From Agrococcus sp. ARC_14 (GTDB lineage: Bacteria > Actinomycetota > Actinomycetes > Actinomycetales > Microbacteriaceae), in contig NZ_JAKUDO010000002.1 in assembly GCF_022436485.1 (NCBI RefSeq), forward strand, positions 62,001-126,000: 64,000 nucleotides of DNA, written 5' to 3'. Within the stretch, counting starts at the first letter, position 1, and every line of letters begins with the position of its first letter. Shown here piece by piece: positions 45,344 to 53,988 of this stretch. The notes under the pieces were generated by a model. The model did not search any database and was not told where the DNA came from. It worked only from the letters and a program-made list of their open reading frames with translations. Made by a program: the position numbers and the translations under genes.

Positions 45344-46321
45344 TCAGTGGTCGTCGTGACCGTCGTCGGCGGGCGCCTCTTCGGGGCTCTCGTCGGGGGT
45401 GCTGCTCACGGGGGTGTCGGTCGCTCCGGCGGCCTCGGTGCTGAGCACGAACGAGGCCGTCTGCACCTCGCCGTCGACCTGGAAGTCGAAGTACAGCAGG
45501 TAGCGGCCGGCGGTCGGCGCCTCCGTGGCGAAGTCGACCGTCGGGCCAGAGAGGTCGCCTGCTTCGGGCTCCGCGCCCTCCGGGTGCACGTGCAGGTAGG
45601 CCAGGTCGCCGTCACGCAGGGCGACGAGGTGGCCGAACGCGCCCAGATAGGGCTGCATCTCCGTCACAGGCTCGCCGTCGCGCGTGACCTCGACGGTGAG
45701 CGTGGAGCTGTCGCCCACGGCCAGGTCGCCGGAGAGCTGCACCTCGAACTCGCCCGCGCTCGAGGTGCGCACCTCATCCTCCACGGCGACGGGCGCGAAG
45801 TCGCCGGCGACGCTGATGCTGCGGGTCAGCGTGATGCCGCTCTCCTGGGTCGCGGGGGTGAAGTCTGCGAAGACGCGGTAGCTGCCGGCCTCGTCCCATG
45901 CCCAAGGCAGCGACCACGCGCCATCGCTGTCGAGCTCGGGATGCACGTGCCGGAACTCGCTGCCGTCCGCGCGGACGACGATGAGGTGCAGCTCCTTCTC
46001 ATGCTCCTCGGTGTACTCGCGCAGCGGATCTCCGTTCGCGTCGAGCACGGTGAAGCGCAGCTCGCCCTCCTCGCCGACCGCTCCGGGCGCGGTGACGGGG
46101 CTGAGCTGGTAGCCGTCGGTTTCGAGCGAGAGGCCCGGCAGTGCCGCCGGCGCCGCCTCGGGAGCGGCCGGTTCCTGGTGCGCGCCGTGCCCATCCTCCG
46201 TTGCGGTGGCTCGGGCGTCGACGACGGCATCGGGCACGACCACCCCCGAGATGACGAAGGCTGCGCCGAATGCGGCGACGAGGCCGAGTCCGTACAGGCT
46301 GAGACGAGCGGCGGTGTTCAT
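45344..46321 (-). CDS. Exported copper-associated protein with two HVHP repeats
   Basis: A 325-residue membrane-anchored or secreted protein. Residues 8-32 form a hydrophobic segment without a lipobox. Two related beta domains follow, each with the same core: residues 110-135 (L-H-L-I-V-V-R and R-H-V-H-P) and 230-250 (G-H-L-V-A-L-R and L-H-V-H-P). The tail ends D-D-G-H-D-D-H and the linker has H-G-A-H. These His motifs would bind copper outside the membrane. AAGGG precedes the ATG at 46321. It lies between copZ and copA in the same run, so it may receive or store exported copper; no activity is known. Confidence 0.8.
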   Translation of the reverse strand: MNTAARLSLYGLGLVAAFGAAFVISGVVVPDAVVDARATATEDGHGAHQEPAAPEAAPAALPGLSLETDGYQLSPVTAPGAVGEEGELRFTVLDANGDPLREYTEEHEKELHLIVVRADGSEFRHVHPELDSDGAWSLPWAWDEAGSYRVFADFTPATQESGITLTRSISVAGDFAPVAVEDEVRTSSAGEFEVQLSGDLAVGDSSTLTVEVTRDGEPVTEMQPYLGAFGHLVALRDGDLAYLHVHPEGAEPEAGDLSGPTVDFATEAPTAGRYLLYFDFQVDGEVQTASFVLSTEAAGATDTPVSSTPDESPEEAPADDGHDDH

Positions 46322-46403
46322 GGGAGACCCTTCATGGGAGTTGCGTCCGGGCGTGTCGGGCAGTGGCACGGGGGTCGTCTGTTCGACCGCCTCGCGCGGT
46401 GCG

Positions 46404-46622
46404 TCAGGAGAGGCGGCGTGCCTCGTAGCCAGCTTCGTCGACCGCCGAGAGCACTGCCGCGTCGTCTGCGGGGGCATCGCCGTCGGTCTGCACCGTGAGG
46501 TGGCCGTCGGCCGCACTGACCTGGATGTCGGAGATGCCGGCGATCTGCCCGACCTCGCTTCGGATCGCCATCTCGCAGTGCCCGCACGTCATGCCGGTCA
46601 CCTGGTACTCGGTCGTTGCCAT
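46404..46622 (-). CDS. copZ: Copper chaperone CopZ-like heavy-metal-associated protein
   Basis: A 72-residue HMA-domain protein with the Cu(I) site G-M-T-C-G-H-C near residues 10-16. It hands copper to the ATPase. Two ATGs are adjacent (46625 and 46622); the AGGAGG site lies 2 bases before the first and 5 before the second, which favours 46622. It is the first gene of the copper run, 54 bases from the CsoR-type operator. Confidence 0.92.
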   Translation of the reverse strand: MATTEYQVTGMTCGHCEMAIRSEVGQIAGISDIQVSAADGHLTVQTDGDAPADDAAVLSAVDEAGYEARRLS

Positions 46623-46675
46623 CATCGCCTCCTGCCGGTTCCGAGCCGTGCGCTCGGTGCTGTTACGGTGAACGC

Positions 46676-46694
46676 TATACCCCTGGGGGGTATG
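46676..46694. promoter_or_regulatory. CsoR-type copper operator
   Basis: TATACCCCTGGGGGGTATG is a near-perfect match to the inverted C-rich/G-rich dyad bound by CsoR repressors, which release DNA when they bind Cu(I). It lies in the gap between divergent copZ and the flavoprotein gene and can serve both. No csoR gene is in the window, so the regulator must be elsewhere. Confidence 0.85.
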
Positions 46695-46723
46695 TCTGCA
46701 AGATGACGAGAAGGGTGAATCGG

Positions 46724-47878
46724 ATGCCAGCGCACGAGCACGGAGTGGTGATCGTCGGATCCGGGGCGGCGGGGCACAGCTGCGCCAGAGCGCTCCGCAG
46801 CGGCGGCTTCGCCGGCCGCATCCGTCTCCTCAACGGCGAGGGAGGGCCGGCGATCAACCGGACGCTGGTGGACACGGGGCTGCTCCCCGGCCTCCTGACG
46901 CAGGAACAGATCGCGCTGGCGCCGCTGGCCGACGTCGAGGTCATCGACGCGCGCGCGATGCGCCTGGATGCGTCGGAGCGGACGGTGGTGCTCGAGGACG
47001 GTCGTGCGCTGCGCGCCGACGCGCTGGTGCTCGCGTGCGGCAGCCTGCCGCGACCGCTCGACGAGGCGCTCTCGGTCGACCCCGCGGTGCGACAGCACAC
47101 GCTGCACGGAGCTCGCGATGCCGACGGCCTGCGCCGCGCCATCCCCGAGCCGGCGGCAGCGAGCGTGATCGTGATCGGATCGGGATTCATCGGCGCAGAG
47201 GTCGCGAGCCACTACGCGGGCGCGGGCGCTCGCGTCACGCTCATCGGTCGCTCGCCCCTGCCGCTGCGAGCGGCGGTCGGAGCGGACATCGCCGGGCGGC
47301 TCGCATCGCTGCACGCTGAGCGCGTCGACGCACGGCTCGGAGTCCGGATCGTGGCCGTGCGAGCGGCACGGGACGGTGCCGCGACGGTCGTGGAGCTCGA
47401 GGACGGCAGCACCGTCACCGGCGAAGCGCTCGTGGTCGCGGTGGGCTCTGCACCTGCGCTCGCCTGGGCGGGCTTCGACGGAGCGATCGCCGTCGACGAC
47501 CGCTTCCGCATCCCGACCCGACCGGGCATCTACGCGGCTGGCAGCGCATCGGCACCTGCGATGGCCGAGGGGCACGTGCGAGTGGATCACTGGGATGCGG
47601 CGGTATCCCAGGGCGCCCACGCCGCTCGATCCGTGCTGCACGACCTCGGGCTCGGCGACGATCCCGGCCCCTGGGCGCCGACGACCGGCTTCACCCTCGT
47701 GGCGCACGGCGCAGTGATCGGCGCTCGTGGGGTGCGTGGGCGCGATGCGGGTGAGGCGACTGCCGAGCTCGAGGGCGGCGGCCTGCTCACCGAGTTCTCG
47801 ACCGCCGATGGCGTGCCTTCGGGCGTGGTCGGTTGGAATGCGGGACCGCACGTCGCCCGCGCAGCGTCGCGGCTCTGA
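46724..47878 (+). CDS. FAD/NAD(P)-dependent oxidoreductase linked to the copper unit
   Basis: A 384-residue flavoprotein of the ferredoxin-reductase/rubredoxin-reductase type. An FAD site lies at residues 7-14 (G-S-G-A-A-G-H-S) and an NAD(P) site near residue 146-153 (G-S-G-F-I-G-A-E). The family's C-terminal G-I-Y-A-A-G-S is present. It lacks the C-x4-C redox pair of disulfide reductases. I chose the ATG at 46724 with AAGGGTG upstream; an ATG at 46703 lies only 9 bases after the operator. It starts from the shared CsoR-type operator, so it is probably induced by copper and may reduce quinones, ferredoxin or copper itself. Confidence 0.85.
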   Translation: MPAHEHGVVIVGSGAAGHSCARALRSGGFAGRIRLLNGEGGPAINRTLVDTGLLPGLLTQEQIALAPLADVEVIDARAMRLDASERTVVLEDGRALRADALVLACGSLPRPLDEALSVDPAVRQHTLHGARDADGLRRAIPEPAAASVIVIGSGFIGAEVASHYAGAGARVTLIGRSPLPLRAAVGADIAGRLASLHAERVDARLGVRIVAVRAARDGAATVVELEDGSTVTGEALVVAVGSAPALAWAGFDGAIAVDDRFRIPTRPGIYAAGSASAPAMAEGHVRVDHWDAAVSQGAHAARSVLHDLGLGDDPGPWAPTTGFTLVAHGAVIGARGVRGRDAGEATAELEGGGLLTEFSTADGVPSGVVGWNAGPHVARAASRL

Positions 47879-48037
47879 CCGGCTCGGTGCCGAGTGCGCG
47901 GGGCGCCGTCGCTGCTGCTGGCCGTGTCGCGGCTGCGTGTTCCACGGCCTCTCCGACTGCCGGTGTCGAACCGCATAGGTCTGCTCGGTACGCTGACGGT
48001 TGGTTGAGCCGATCCGCCGGCTCCCGACGGAGACTTC

Positions 48038-49060
48038 ATGACAGGCAACGCGACCACCCGATTCAGCAACGTCGCTCTGCTGGCGGTCGCGAGCTCGCTT
48101 CCGAGCCGAATCACCACATCCGAGGACATCGAGGGCAGGCTCGACACCGCGCTTCGCCGCCTCAAGCTGCGCACCGGTCTGCTGCGCCGCGTCGCTGGCG
48201 TGCTCGAGCGACGCAACTGGGCCCCGGGCGAATCCGCCGACGAGGCGACGATCTCCGCCGGTGAGCGCGCGCTTGCCGAGGCCGGCATCGACCCCTCGCA
48301 GGTCGGGCTGCTCATCAACACCTCCGTGACCCGCAAGCATCTCGAGCCCTCGGTCGCGGTGCGGCTGCACCACGGGCTCGGCCTGCCGAGCTCTGCGGTC
48401 AACTTCGACGTCGCGAACGCCTGCCTCGGCTTCGTCAACGGCATGAGCCTTGCCGCGGGCATGATCGAGTCTGGTCAGATCGACTACGCCATCGTCGTCA
48501 ACGGGGAGGACGCCGACGACATCCAGAAGAACACCGTCGAGCGGCTCACGAGCACCGACGTCGACCGCGCCGACTTCCTCAGCGAGTTCGCCACGCTCAC
48601 GCTCGGCTCCGGCTCGGCCGCCGCCGTGCTCGGTCGCGCCGACAAGCACCCGGCCGGCCACCGCATCCTGGGCGGCGTCACGCGTGCCGCGACGCAGTTC
48701 CACGACCTCTGCGTGGGCAGCGTCGACGGCATGTACACGAACGCCAAGGAGCTGCTGAAGGGCGGCCTCGACCTGGTCGTCTCCGCATGGAAGGAGGCCG
48801 AGCCGGAGTGGAACTGGTCGAAGATGGATCGCTACGTCACCCACCAGGTCTCCTCCGTGCACACCAACGCGATCGTGAAGGCGGCGGGCCTCGACCCGGC
48901 TCGCGTGCCCACGACCTTCCCGCGCTACGGCAACGTCGGCCCCGCATCCATCCCGATCACGCTCGTCGAGGAGCAGGCCTCGCTCGCCAAGGGCGACCGC
49001 GTGCTGCTGATGGGGGTCGGGTCAGGCCTCAACACCGCGATGCTGGAACTGGCCTGGTGA
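48038..49060 (+). CDS. oleA: OleA: thiolase-type acyl-CoA condensing enzyme
   Basis: A 340-residue KAS III-like enzyme that joins two fatty acyl-CoAs head to head to a 2-alkyl-3-ketoacid. The nucleophile is C129 in A-N-A-C-L-G-F. The OleA-specific Glu is present as E103 in R-K-H-L-E-P-S. The catalytic His and Asn follow in H-Q-V-S-S near 271 and Y-G-N-V-G-P-A-S near 299. It begins an unbroken oleA-oleBC-oleD run with 4-base overlaps. The 159 bases before it have no distinctive site. Confidence 0.95.
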   Translation: MTGNATTRFSNVALLAVASSLPSRITTSEDIEGRLDTALRRLKLRTGLLRRVAGVLERRNWAPGESADEATISAGERALAEAGIDPSQVGLLINTSVTRKHLEPSVAVRLHHGLGLPSSAVNFDVANACLGFVNGMSLAAGMIESGQIDYAIVVNGEDADDIQKNTVERLTSTDVDRADFLSEFATLTLGSGSAAAVLGRADKHPAGHRILGGVTRAATQFHDLCVGSVDGMYTNAKELLKGGLDLVVSAWKEAEPEWNWSKMDRYVTHQVSSVHTNAIVKAAGLDPARVPTTFPRYGNVGPASIPITLVEEQASLAKGDRVLLMGVGSGLNTAMLELAW

Positions 49061-51750
49061 CCGAGCCAGCCTCGCTGCCTCCTCGGGATCTGCCGGGGCT
49101 GGATGCGCGGTGGAGCCGCGTCGTGCGGGTGCATGGCAGCGGTGCCGACGCGGGCGTGACGCGCGAGTGGCACTGCCTCGACACCGAGGCCGCGCTCGCC
49201 GAGCTCGGGGTGGAGCCGGTCGGCACGATCCTCGCGGTGCACGGCAACCCGACCTGGTCCTACCTGTGGCGCGCGATCGTCGACGAGTCGCTGCGTGCCG
49301 CCCGAGCCGGCGAGCCCGTGTGGCGCGTCGTCGCGGTCGACCAGCTCGAGATGGGCTTCTCGGAGCGCACGGGTGCGCATCGGCCGCTCGCACAGCGGGT
49401 CGCAGACCTCGGGGCGTTCACGGATGCGGTGGGTCTCGACGGCCCGGTGGTGACGCTCGGGCACGACTGGGGTGGCGTCATCTCGCTCGGCTGGGCCGTC
49501 GACCACCCGGAGTCGCTCGCGGCGGTCGCGCTGCTCAACACCGCGGTGCATCATCCGGCGGGAGTGCCCATCCCCGCGCCGCTGCGGCTCGCGGGCGCGC
49601 GAGGCGTGCTGGGCGCCGCGACCGTCGCCACCACCGGCTTCCTCGACACGACGCTCGCGCTCGCCTCGCCGGCGCTCGAGCCGCAGGTGAAGGCCGCGTA
49701 CCGCGCGCCCTACCGCTCGGCCGATCGGCGCGGCGGCATCGGCGGCTTCGTCGCCGACATCCCGGTCGACGCCCGGCACGAGAGCTTCGAGGAGCTCGAG
49801 CGCATCAGCGCCGGCGTCGCAGCGCTGCGCGTGCCAGCGCTCATGCTGTGGGGCCCGAACGACCCGGTCTTCGGCGACCGCTACCTCGACGACCTGGTCG
49901 ACCGCCTCCCGCATGCCGATGTGCACCGCTTCGAGGGCGCGAGCCACCTCGTCGCGGAGGATCGCCCCTATGCGCCGGCGGTGCTGGAGTGGCTGCGCTC
50001 GTCAGTCGCGGAGCCGCCCGCCCCGCCGGTCGAGGAGTCGCCCCGACCGTTGGTCGAGGAGCGCGCCGACGCAGCCGGCACGCGTCACCAGACCAAGCCC
50101 ACCCCCTTCACTCCCTTGTGGCACGGCCTCGACGCCCGCACCGGCGACCCCGCCGTCGCCGTCATCGACATGACACGCGGCCGCCGCGTCAGCTGGCGCC
50201 AGCTCGAGACCCAGACCCGCCGCATCGCCGCGGGCCTCCACGGGCTGGGGGTCCGCAAGGGCGACCGCGTCTCGCTGCTGCTGCAGCCGGGGCCAACGCT
50301 CACCGCCGTGCTCTACGCGTGCCTGCGCATCGGCGCCGTCGTCGTGGTCGCCGATGCCGGCCTGGGCGTGCGCGGCCTGACGCGCGCCGTGCGCGGATCC
50401 TGGCCCGACGTCGTGATCGGCGAGCGCCTCGGCCTCACCGCCGCGCGGGCGCTCGGCTGGCCAGGCGTGCGCATCTCCGCCGAGCGCCTGCCGCGGCTGG
50501 CCGCCGCGGCGCTCGGCGTCTCGCACAGCCTCAGCGAGGTCGCAGCGCGCGGCGCCGAGCTGCAGGCCGCAGGGATGCAGGAACCGGAGGCGCCGCGCGC
50601 GCACGACGACGCCGCCATCCTGTTCACCTCCGGCTCGACCGGCCCCGCCAAGGGCGTCGTCTACACGCACGGGCAGCTGAGCGCCCTGCGCGATGTGCTC
50701 GCCACCCATCTCGACATCACGCCCGAGATCGGCCTGGTCACCGGCTTCGCGCCGTTCGCGCTGCTCGGGCCTGCCCTCGGCACGCGCTCGGCGACCCCCG
50801 ACATGGATGTCTCCTCGCCCCGCACCCTCACGGCCACCGCCGTCTCCGCGGCCGTGCGCGCATCCGAAGCCGGCATCGTCTTCCTCTCGCCCGCGGCCAT
50901 CCTCAACGTGGTCGCGACGGCCGAGGCGCTCACCGATGACGATCGCGCGGCGCTCGCGAGCGTGCGCACGTTCCTCTCCACCGGCGCACCGATCAGCGCA
51001 GCCATGCTCACCGCGGTCGCCGAGCTCATGCCGAACGCCACGCCGCACACGCCCTATGGCATGACGGAGTGCCTGCTGGTGACCGACATCACGCTCGAGC
51101 AGGTGCGGATGGCGGCGGATGCGCCGGACGCCGGTGTGTGCGTGGGGTCGCCGATCGGCGCGAACCGGGTGCTGGTCAGCGCGCTCGACGCCGACGGGCG
51201 GGCGACGGGGGAGCCGAGCGCCGACCCCGGCGTGCTGGGCGAGATCCTCATCTCGGCCCCGCACCTGAAGTCCCACTACGACCGGCTGTGGCTCACCGAC
51301 CGCGCGGCCACGCGGGCGACGCCGAGCGCCAGCGAACGCTGGCACCGCACCGGCGACATCGGCCACCTCGACGCCGAGGGCCGCGTCTGGATCGAGGGCC
51401 GCATCCAGCACGTCATCGTCGCCGCCGACGGCCCGATCGCCCCGGTCGGTGCAGAGCAGGACGCCGAGACGGTCGACGCGGTGCGCCGCGCCGCCGTCGT
51501 CGGCGTCGGCCCGCACGGCCTGCGCCAGGCGGTCGCGGTCGTCGAGACCATCCCCGCGCGCGCCCGGCCGGGCCTCGCAGACCCGCAGCTCACGGCCGCG
51601 GTGCGCGCCAGCACGCAGCTGCCGCTCGCGGCCGTGCTGACGGTGCCGCAGCTGCCCACCGACGTGCGGCACAACTCCAAGATCGACCGCTCGCGGCTCT
51701 CCGAGTGGGCAGAGCGGGCGCTCGCGGGCGGCAGGCCGGGCGCGCCATGA
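49057..51750 (+). CDS. oleBC: OleBC fusion: beta-lactone decarboxylase joined to beta-lactone synthetase
   Basis: An 897-residue two-enzyme fusion. Residues 1-320 are the alpha/beta-hydrolase OleB with H62-G-N-P-T-W67, nucleophile D137 in G-H-D-W-G-G and a late G-A-S-H-L; it removes CO2 from the beta-lactone to give a cis-alkene. A Pro/Glu linker (about 320-345) leads to OleC, an AMP-binding enzyme with T-S-G-S-T-G-P-A-K-G near 527-536, Y-G-M-T-E-C near 668-673, R-T-G-D-I-G and N-S-K-I-D with the catalytic Lys. OleC makes the beta-lactone from the beta-hydroxyacid. The GTG at 49057 overlaps oleA's stop (GTGA). This fusion is known in actinobacteria. Confidence 0.95.
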   Translation: MTEPASLPPRDLPGLDARWSRVVRVHGSGADAGVTREWHCLDTEAALAELGVEPVGTILAVHGNPTWSYLWRAIVDESLRAARAGEPVWRVVAVDQLEMGFSERTGAHRPLAQRVADLGAFTDAVGLDGPVVTLGHDWGGVISLGWAVDHPESLAAVALLNTAVHHPAGVPIPAPLRLAGARGVLGAATVATTGFLDTTLALASPALEPQVKAAYRAPYRSADRRGGIGGFVADIPVDARHESFEELERISAGVAALRVPALMLWGPNDPVFGDRYLDDLVDRLPHADVHRFEGASHLVAEDRPYAPAVLEWLRSSVAEPPAPPVEESPRPLVEERADAAGTRHQTKPTPFTPLWHGLDARTGDPAVAVIDMTRGRRVSWRQLETQTRRIAAGLHGLGVRKGDRVSLLLQPGPTLTAVLYACLRIGAVVVVADAGLGVRGLTRAVRGSWPDVVIGERLGLTAARALGWPGVRISAERLPRLAAAALGVSHSLSEVAARGAELQAAGMQEPEAPRAHDDAAILFTSGSTGPAKGVVYTHGQLSALRDVLATHLDITPEIGLVTGFAPFALLGPALGTRSATPDMDVSSPRTLTATAVSAAVRASEAGIVFLSPAAILNVVATAEALTDDDRAALASVRTFLSTGAPISAAMLTAVAELMPNATPHTPYGMTECLLVTDITLEQVRMAADAPDAGVCVGSPIGANRVLVSALDADGRATGEPSADPGVLGEILISAPHLKSHYDRLWLTDRAATRATPSASERWHRTGDIGHLDAEGRVWIEGRIQHVIVAADGPIAPVGAEQDAETVDAVRRAAVVGVGPHGLRQAVAVVETIPARARPGLADPQLTAAVRASTQLPLAAVLTVPQLPTDVRHNSKIDRSRLSEWAERALAGGRPGAP

Positions 51751-52736
51751 TCGTGCTCATCACCGGCGCATCCGGATTCCTCGGCCGCGCGGTCGCCGCC
51801 GAGCTCGTCGCTGCCGGGCACGAGGTGCGTGCGCTGCAACGCCGCCCCTCGCGGGTGCCGGGGGTGACGGACGTGCTCGGCTCGGTGACGGATGCGGCGC
51901 TCGTCGCGCGCGCCGCCGAGGGCGCGGAAGGCGTCGTGCACCTCGCCGCGAAGGTGTCGCTCGCGGGCGAGCGCGAGGAGTTCCGGCTCGTCAACGTCGA
52001 GGGGACGCGCACGCTGCTGGACGCGGCGGAGCACGCTGGCGTGAGGCGCTTCGTGCAGGTCTCCTCGCCATCGGTCGCGCATCTGGGTGCCTCGCTCGCC
52101 GGCGTCGGCGCGGAGCCCGCGTCGCCAGAGCACGCCCGCGGAGACTATGCGCGCACGAAGGCGGAGGGCGAGCTGCTGGCGCTCTCGCGCGACTCCGCCG
52201 CGATGCGCGTCGTGGCCGTGCGCCCGCACATCGTGTGGGGCCCCGGCGACACGCAGCTCATCGAACGGATCGTCGACCGCGCGCGCCGCGGCCGCGTGCC
52301 GCTGCTGAGCGGCGGCACCGCGCTGATCGACACCACCTACGTCGACAACGCTGCGACCGGCATCGTCGCGGCGCTGCACCGCGCCGAGCACGCGCACGGC
52401 AATGCCTACGTGCTCACGAACGGCGAGCCGCGACCCGTCGCCGACCTGCTGGCGGGCATCTGCCTGGCCGCGGGCGTGCGCCCGCCGCACCGCAGCATCC
52501 CCGCCCCCCTCGGCCGCGCGGCCGGCGCACTGATCGAGCGCATCTGGGCGATTCCGGGAGTCGCCTCCCGGGCGGGCGGCGACGAGCCGCCCATGACGCG
52601 CTTCCTCGCCGAGCAGCTCTCGACCGCCCACTGGTTCGACCAGCGCGACACCCGCCGCGACCTCGACTGGATGCCGACGGTCTCGATCGACGCGGGCCTG
52701 CGGCGCCTCGCCGAGCACTACCGCGCCGCACGCTGA
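51747..52736 (+). CDS. oleD: OleD: NADPH-dependent 2-alkyl-3-ketoacid reductase
   Basis: A 329-residue short-chain reductase of the extended, 3-beta-HSD-like type. The nucleotide site T-G-A-S-G-F-L-G is at residues 6-13 and the catalytic Y-A-R-T-K near 132-136. It reduces the OleA product before OleC closes the lactone. Its ATG overlaps the oleBC stop by 4 bases, completing the pathway. A 12-base palindrome CCAGCGCGCTGG at 52737-52748 follows the stop and may help termination. Confidence 0.94.
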   Translation: MIVLITGASGFLGRAVAAELVAAGHEVRALQRRPSRVPGVTDVLGSVTDAALVARAAEGAEGVVHLAAKVSLAGEREEFRLVNVEGTRTLLDAAEHAGVRRFVQVSSPSVAHLGASLAGVGAEPASPEHARGDYARTKAEGELLALSRDSAAMRVVAVRPHIVWGPGDTQLIERIVDRARRGRVPLLSGGTALIDTTYVDNAATGIVAALHRAEHAHGNAYVLTNGEPRPVADLLAGICLAAGVRPPHRSIPAPLGRAAGALIERIWAIPGVASRAGGDEPPMTRFLAEQLSTAHWFDQRDTRRDLDWMPTVSIDAGLRRLAEHYRAAR

Positions 52737-52753
52737 CCAGCGCGCTGGCTGCG

Positions 52754-53908
52754 CTACTCGATGCCGCCCAGCAGCAGGCGGATCGTCGCGGCGTCGTTCG
52801 GCACCGAGGGGTCGAGCCCGGTCAGCACGGTGAAGGCGTTGAGCCGCTTGAGCACGGTGTTGCGGTGCACGAAGAGGCGCTCGGCGGTCTCGGCGATCGA
52901 GCCGGTTCGCATGTACGCATGCACGCCCTCCAGCAGCAGGGCACGGCGCCCTGCGGGCAGCGCTCGCAGCTGCGCGAGCCGCTCGTCGCGGAACGCGACT
53001 GCTGCCGGCCCGAGCCCCTCGTCGACGAGGTGCTGCCAGTGCGATCCGAGCGTCGCGGCGGCGTCGGGAGTGTCGACGAGCTCGGCGAGCCGACGCGCGA
53101 TGCTCCACGCGACGGCGACCCTGCCAAGCCCCTCCACGGCGGGCGAGATCCCGGCGGGCGCCTGCTGCAGCAGCTCGCGGTCATGGCTGCTCAGCGCGGC
53201 GTCGTCGAGGATGGCGAGCTCGACGCCGTCGAACGCCTGCATGTCCGGACGCGCGCGCAGGCGGCCCAACGCCTGACGGAACTGCCGGGAGAATCGTGGG
53301 TTCGCGACCGCGACGCGGAACCGCCCGTCGAGCGGGAACCCGAACATGGCGGCGATGTGCTCGAGCTGGGCCGGATCGTTGGCCTCCCCGGCCACGAGGC
53401 GCCGCAGCAGCGAGCCGCGCTCGCGCTCGAGCTCGCGGTTCACCTCGCTGAGCTCGGCGATGTAGGCCGTCTGGACCCTGCTCGTGTGCAGCTCGACGAC
53501 ATCCCAGATCGTCGCCACCTCCTCGGCGAGCGGCACGACCTCGTCCGCGTGCGCCTCATCGCGCAGCACGCCCCAGAGGAAGCGGAAGTCCATGCGCACG
53601 GCGCGAGCGAGGGAGTCGAGCGCGATGCCCTGCTGTGCGCGCCGACGGCCGATGCTGTCCGATCGGGCTCCGAGCTGCTCGGCGACGTCTTCGCCGGCGA
53701 GCAGCCGCATCATCAGGTCGAGGGAATCGTAGGCCGTTCGGTGCAGCTCCTCCTCGGCGATCGCCGCGAGCGAGTAGCCGGGCAGCTGCCGCACCGCTCG
53801 CGTGTACTCAGCGGTCGCGTTGGCGAGGTCGAAGTGGCATCGCGAGGCGATCGCGGACAGCACAGACGGGGGCATCTGCACATGATAGGTCGGCGAACCG
53901 GTTGTCAT
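52754..53908 (-). CDS. PucR/CdaR-type transcriptional regulator
   Basis: A 384-residue regulator. The N-terminal 170 residues are helical and unlike the PucR sensor; the middle (about 175-310) resembles the GGDEF-like CdaR domain, and the C-terminus has the PucR-type helix-turn-helix G-S-I-A-E-T-A-E-R-L-F-V-H-R-N-T-V-L-K-R in two parts near 335-354. The start is uncertain: 53908 (ATG), 53875 (ATG) and 53950 (GTG) are all open and none has a strong ribosome site. It is divergent from an MHS permease and M20 peptidase and probably controls them. Confidence 0.8.
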   Translation of the reverse strand: MTTGSPTYHVQMPPSVLSAIASRCHFDLANATAEYTRAVRQLPGYSLAAIAEEELHRTAYDSLDLMMRLLAGEDVAEQLGARSDSIGRRRAQQGIALDSLARAVRMDFRFLWGVLRDEAHADEVVPLAEEVATIWDVVELHTSRVQTAYIAELSEVNRELERERGSLLRRLVAGEANDPAQLEHIAAMFGFPLDGRFRVAVANPRFSRQFRQALGRLRARPDMQAFDGVELAILDDAALSSHDRELLQQAPAGISPAVEGLGRVAVAWSIARRLAELVDTPDAAATLGSHWQHLVDEGLGPAAVAFRDERLAQLRALPAGRRALLLEGVHAYMRTGSIAETAERLFVHRNTVLKRLNAFTVLTGLDPSVPNDAATIRLLLGGIE

Positions 53909-53988
53909 CCGTGCTTGTCGACGCCAGATGCACTCTCGAAGATGGATCACGTCCGGCAGCGGTGCCGGCGCCCGATCGAGGAGATCCC

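Noticed and set aside
43187-45444. Very long open frames opposite copA.
   Set aside because: They are antisense shadows of a gene with all P1B-ATPase motifs intact.
52737-52748. CCAGCGCGCTGG palindrome after oleD as a terminator.
   Set aside because: It has no loop and is only 12 bases; mentioned with oleD but not listed as a terminator.
53876-53950. Longer start of the CdaR-type regulator at GTG 53950.
   Set aside because: The added residues are unlike the family and no ribosome site precedes the GTG; 53908 is kept but remains uncertain.
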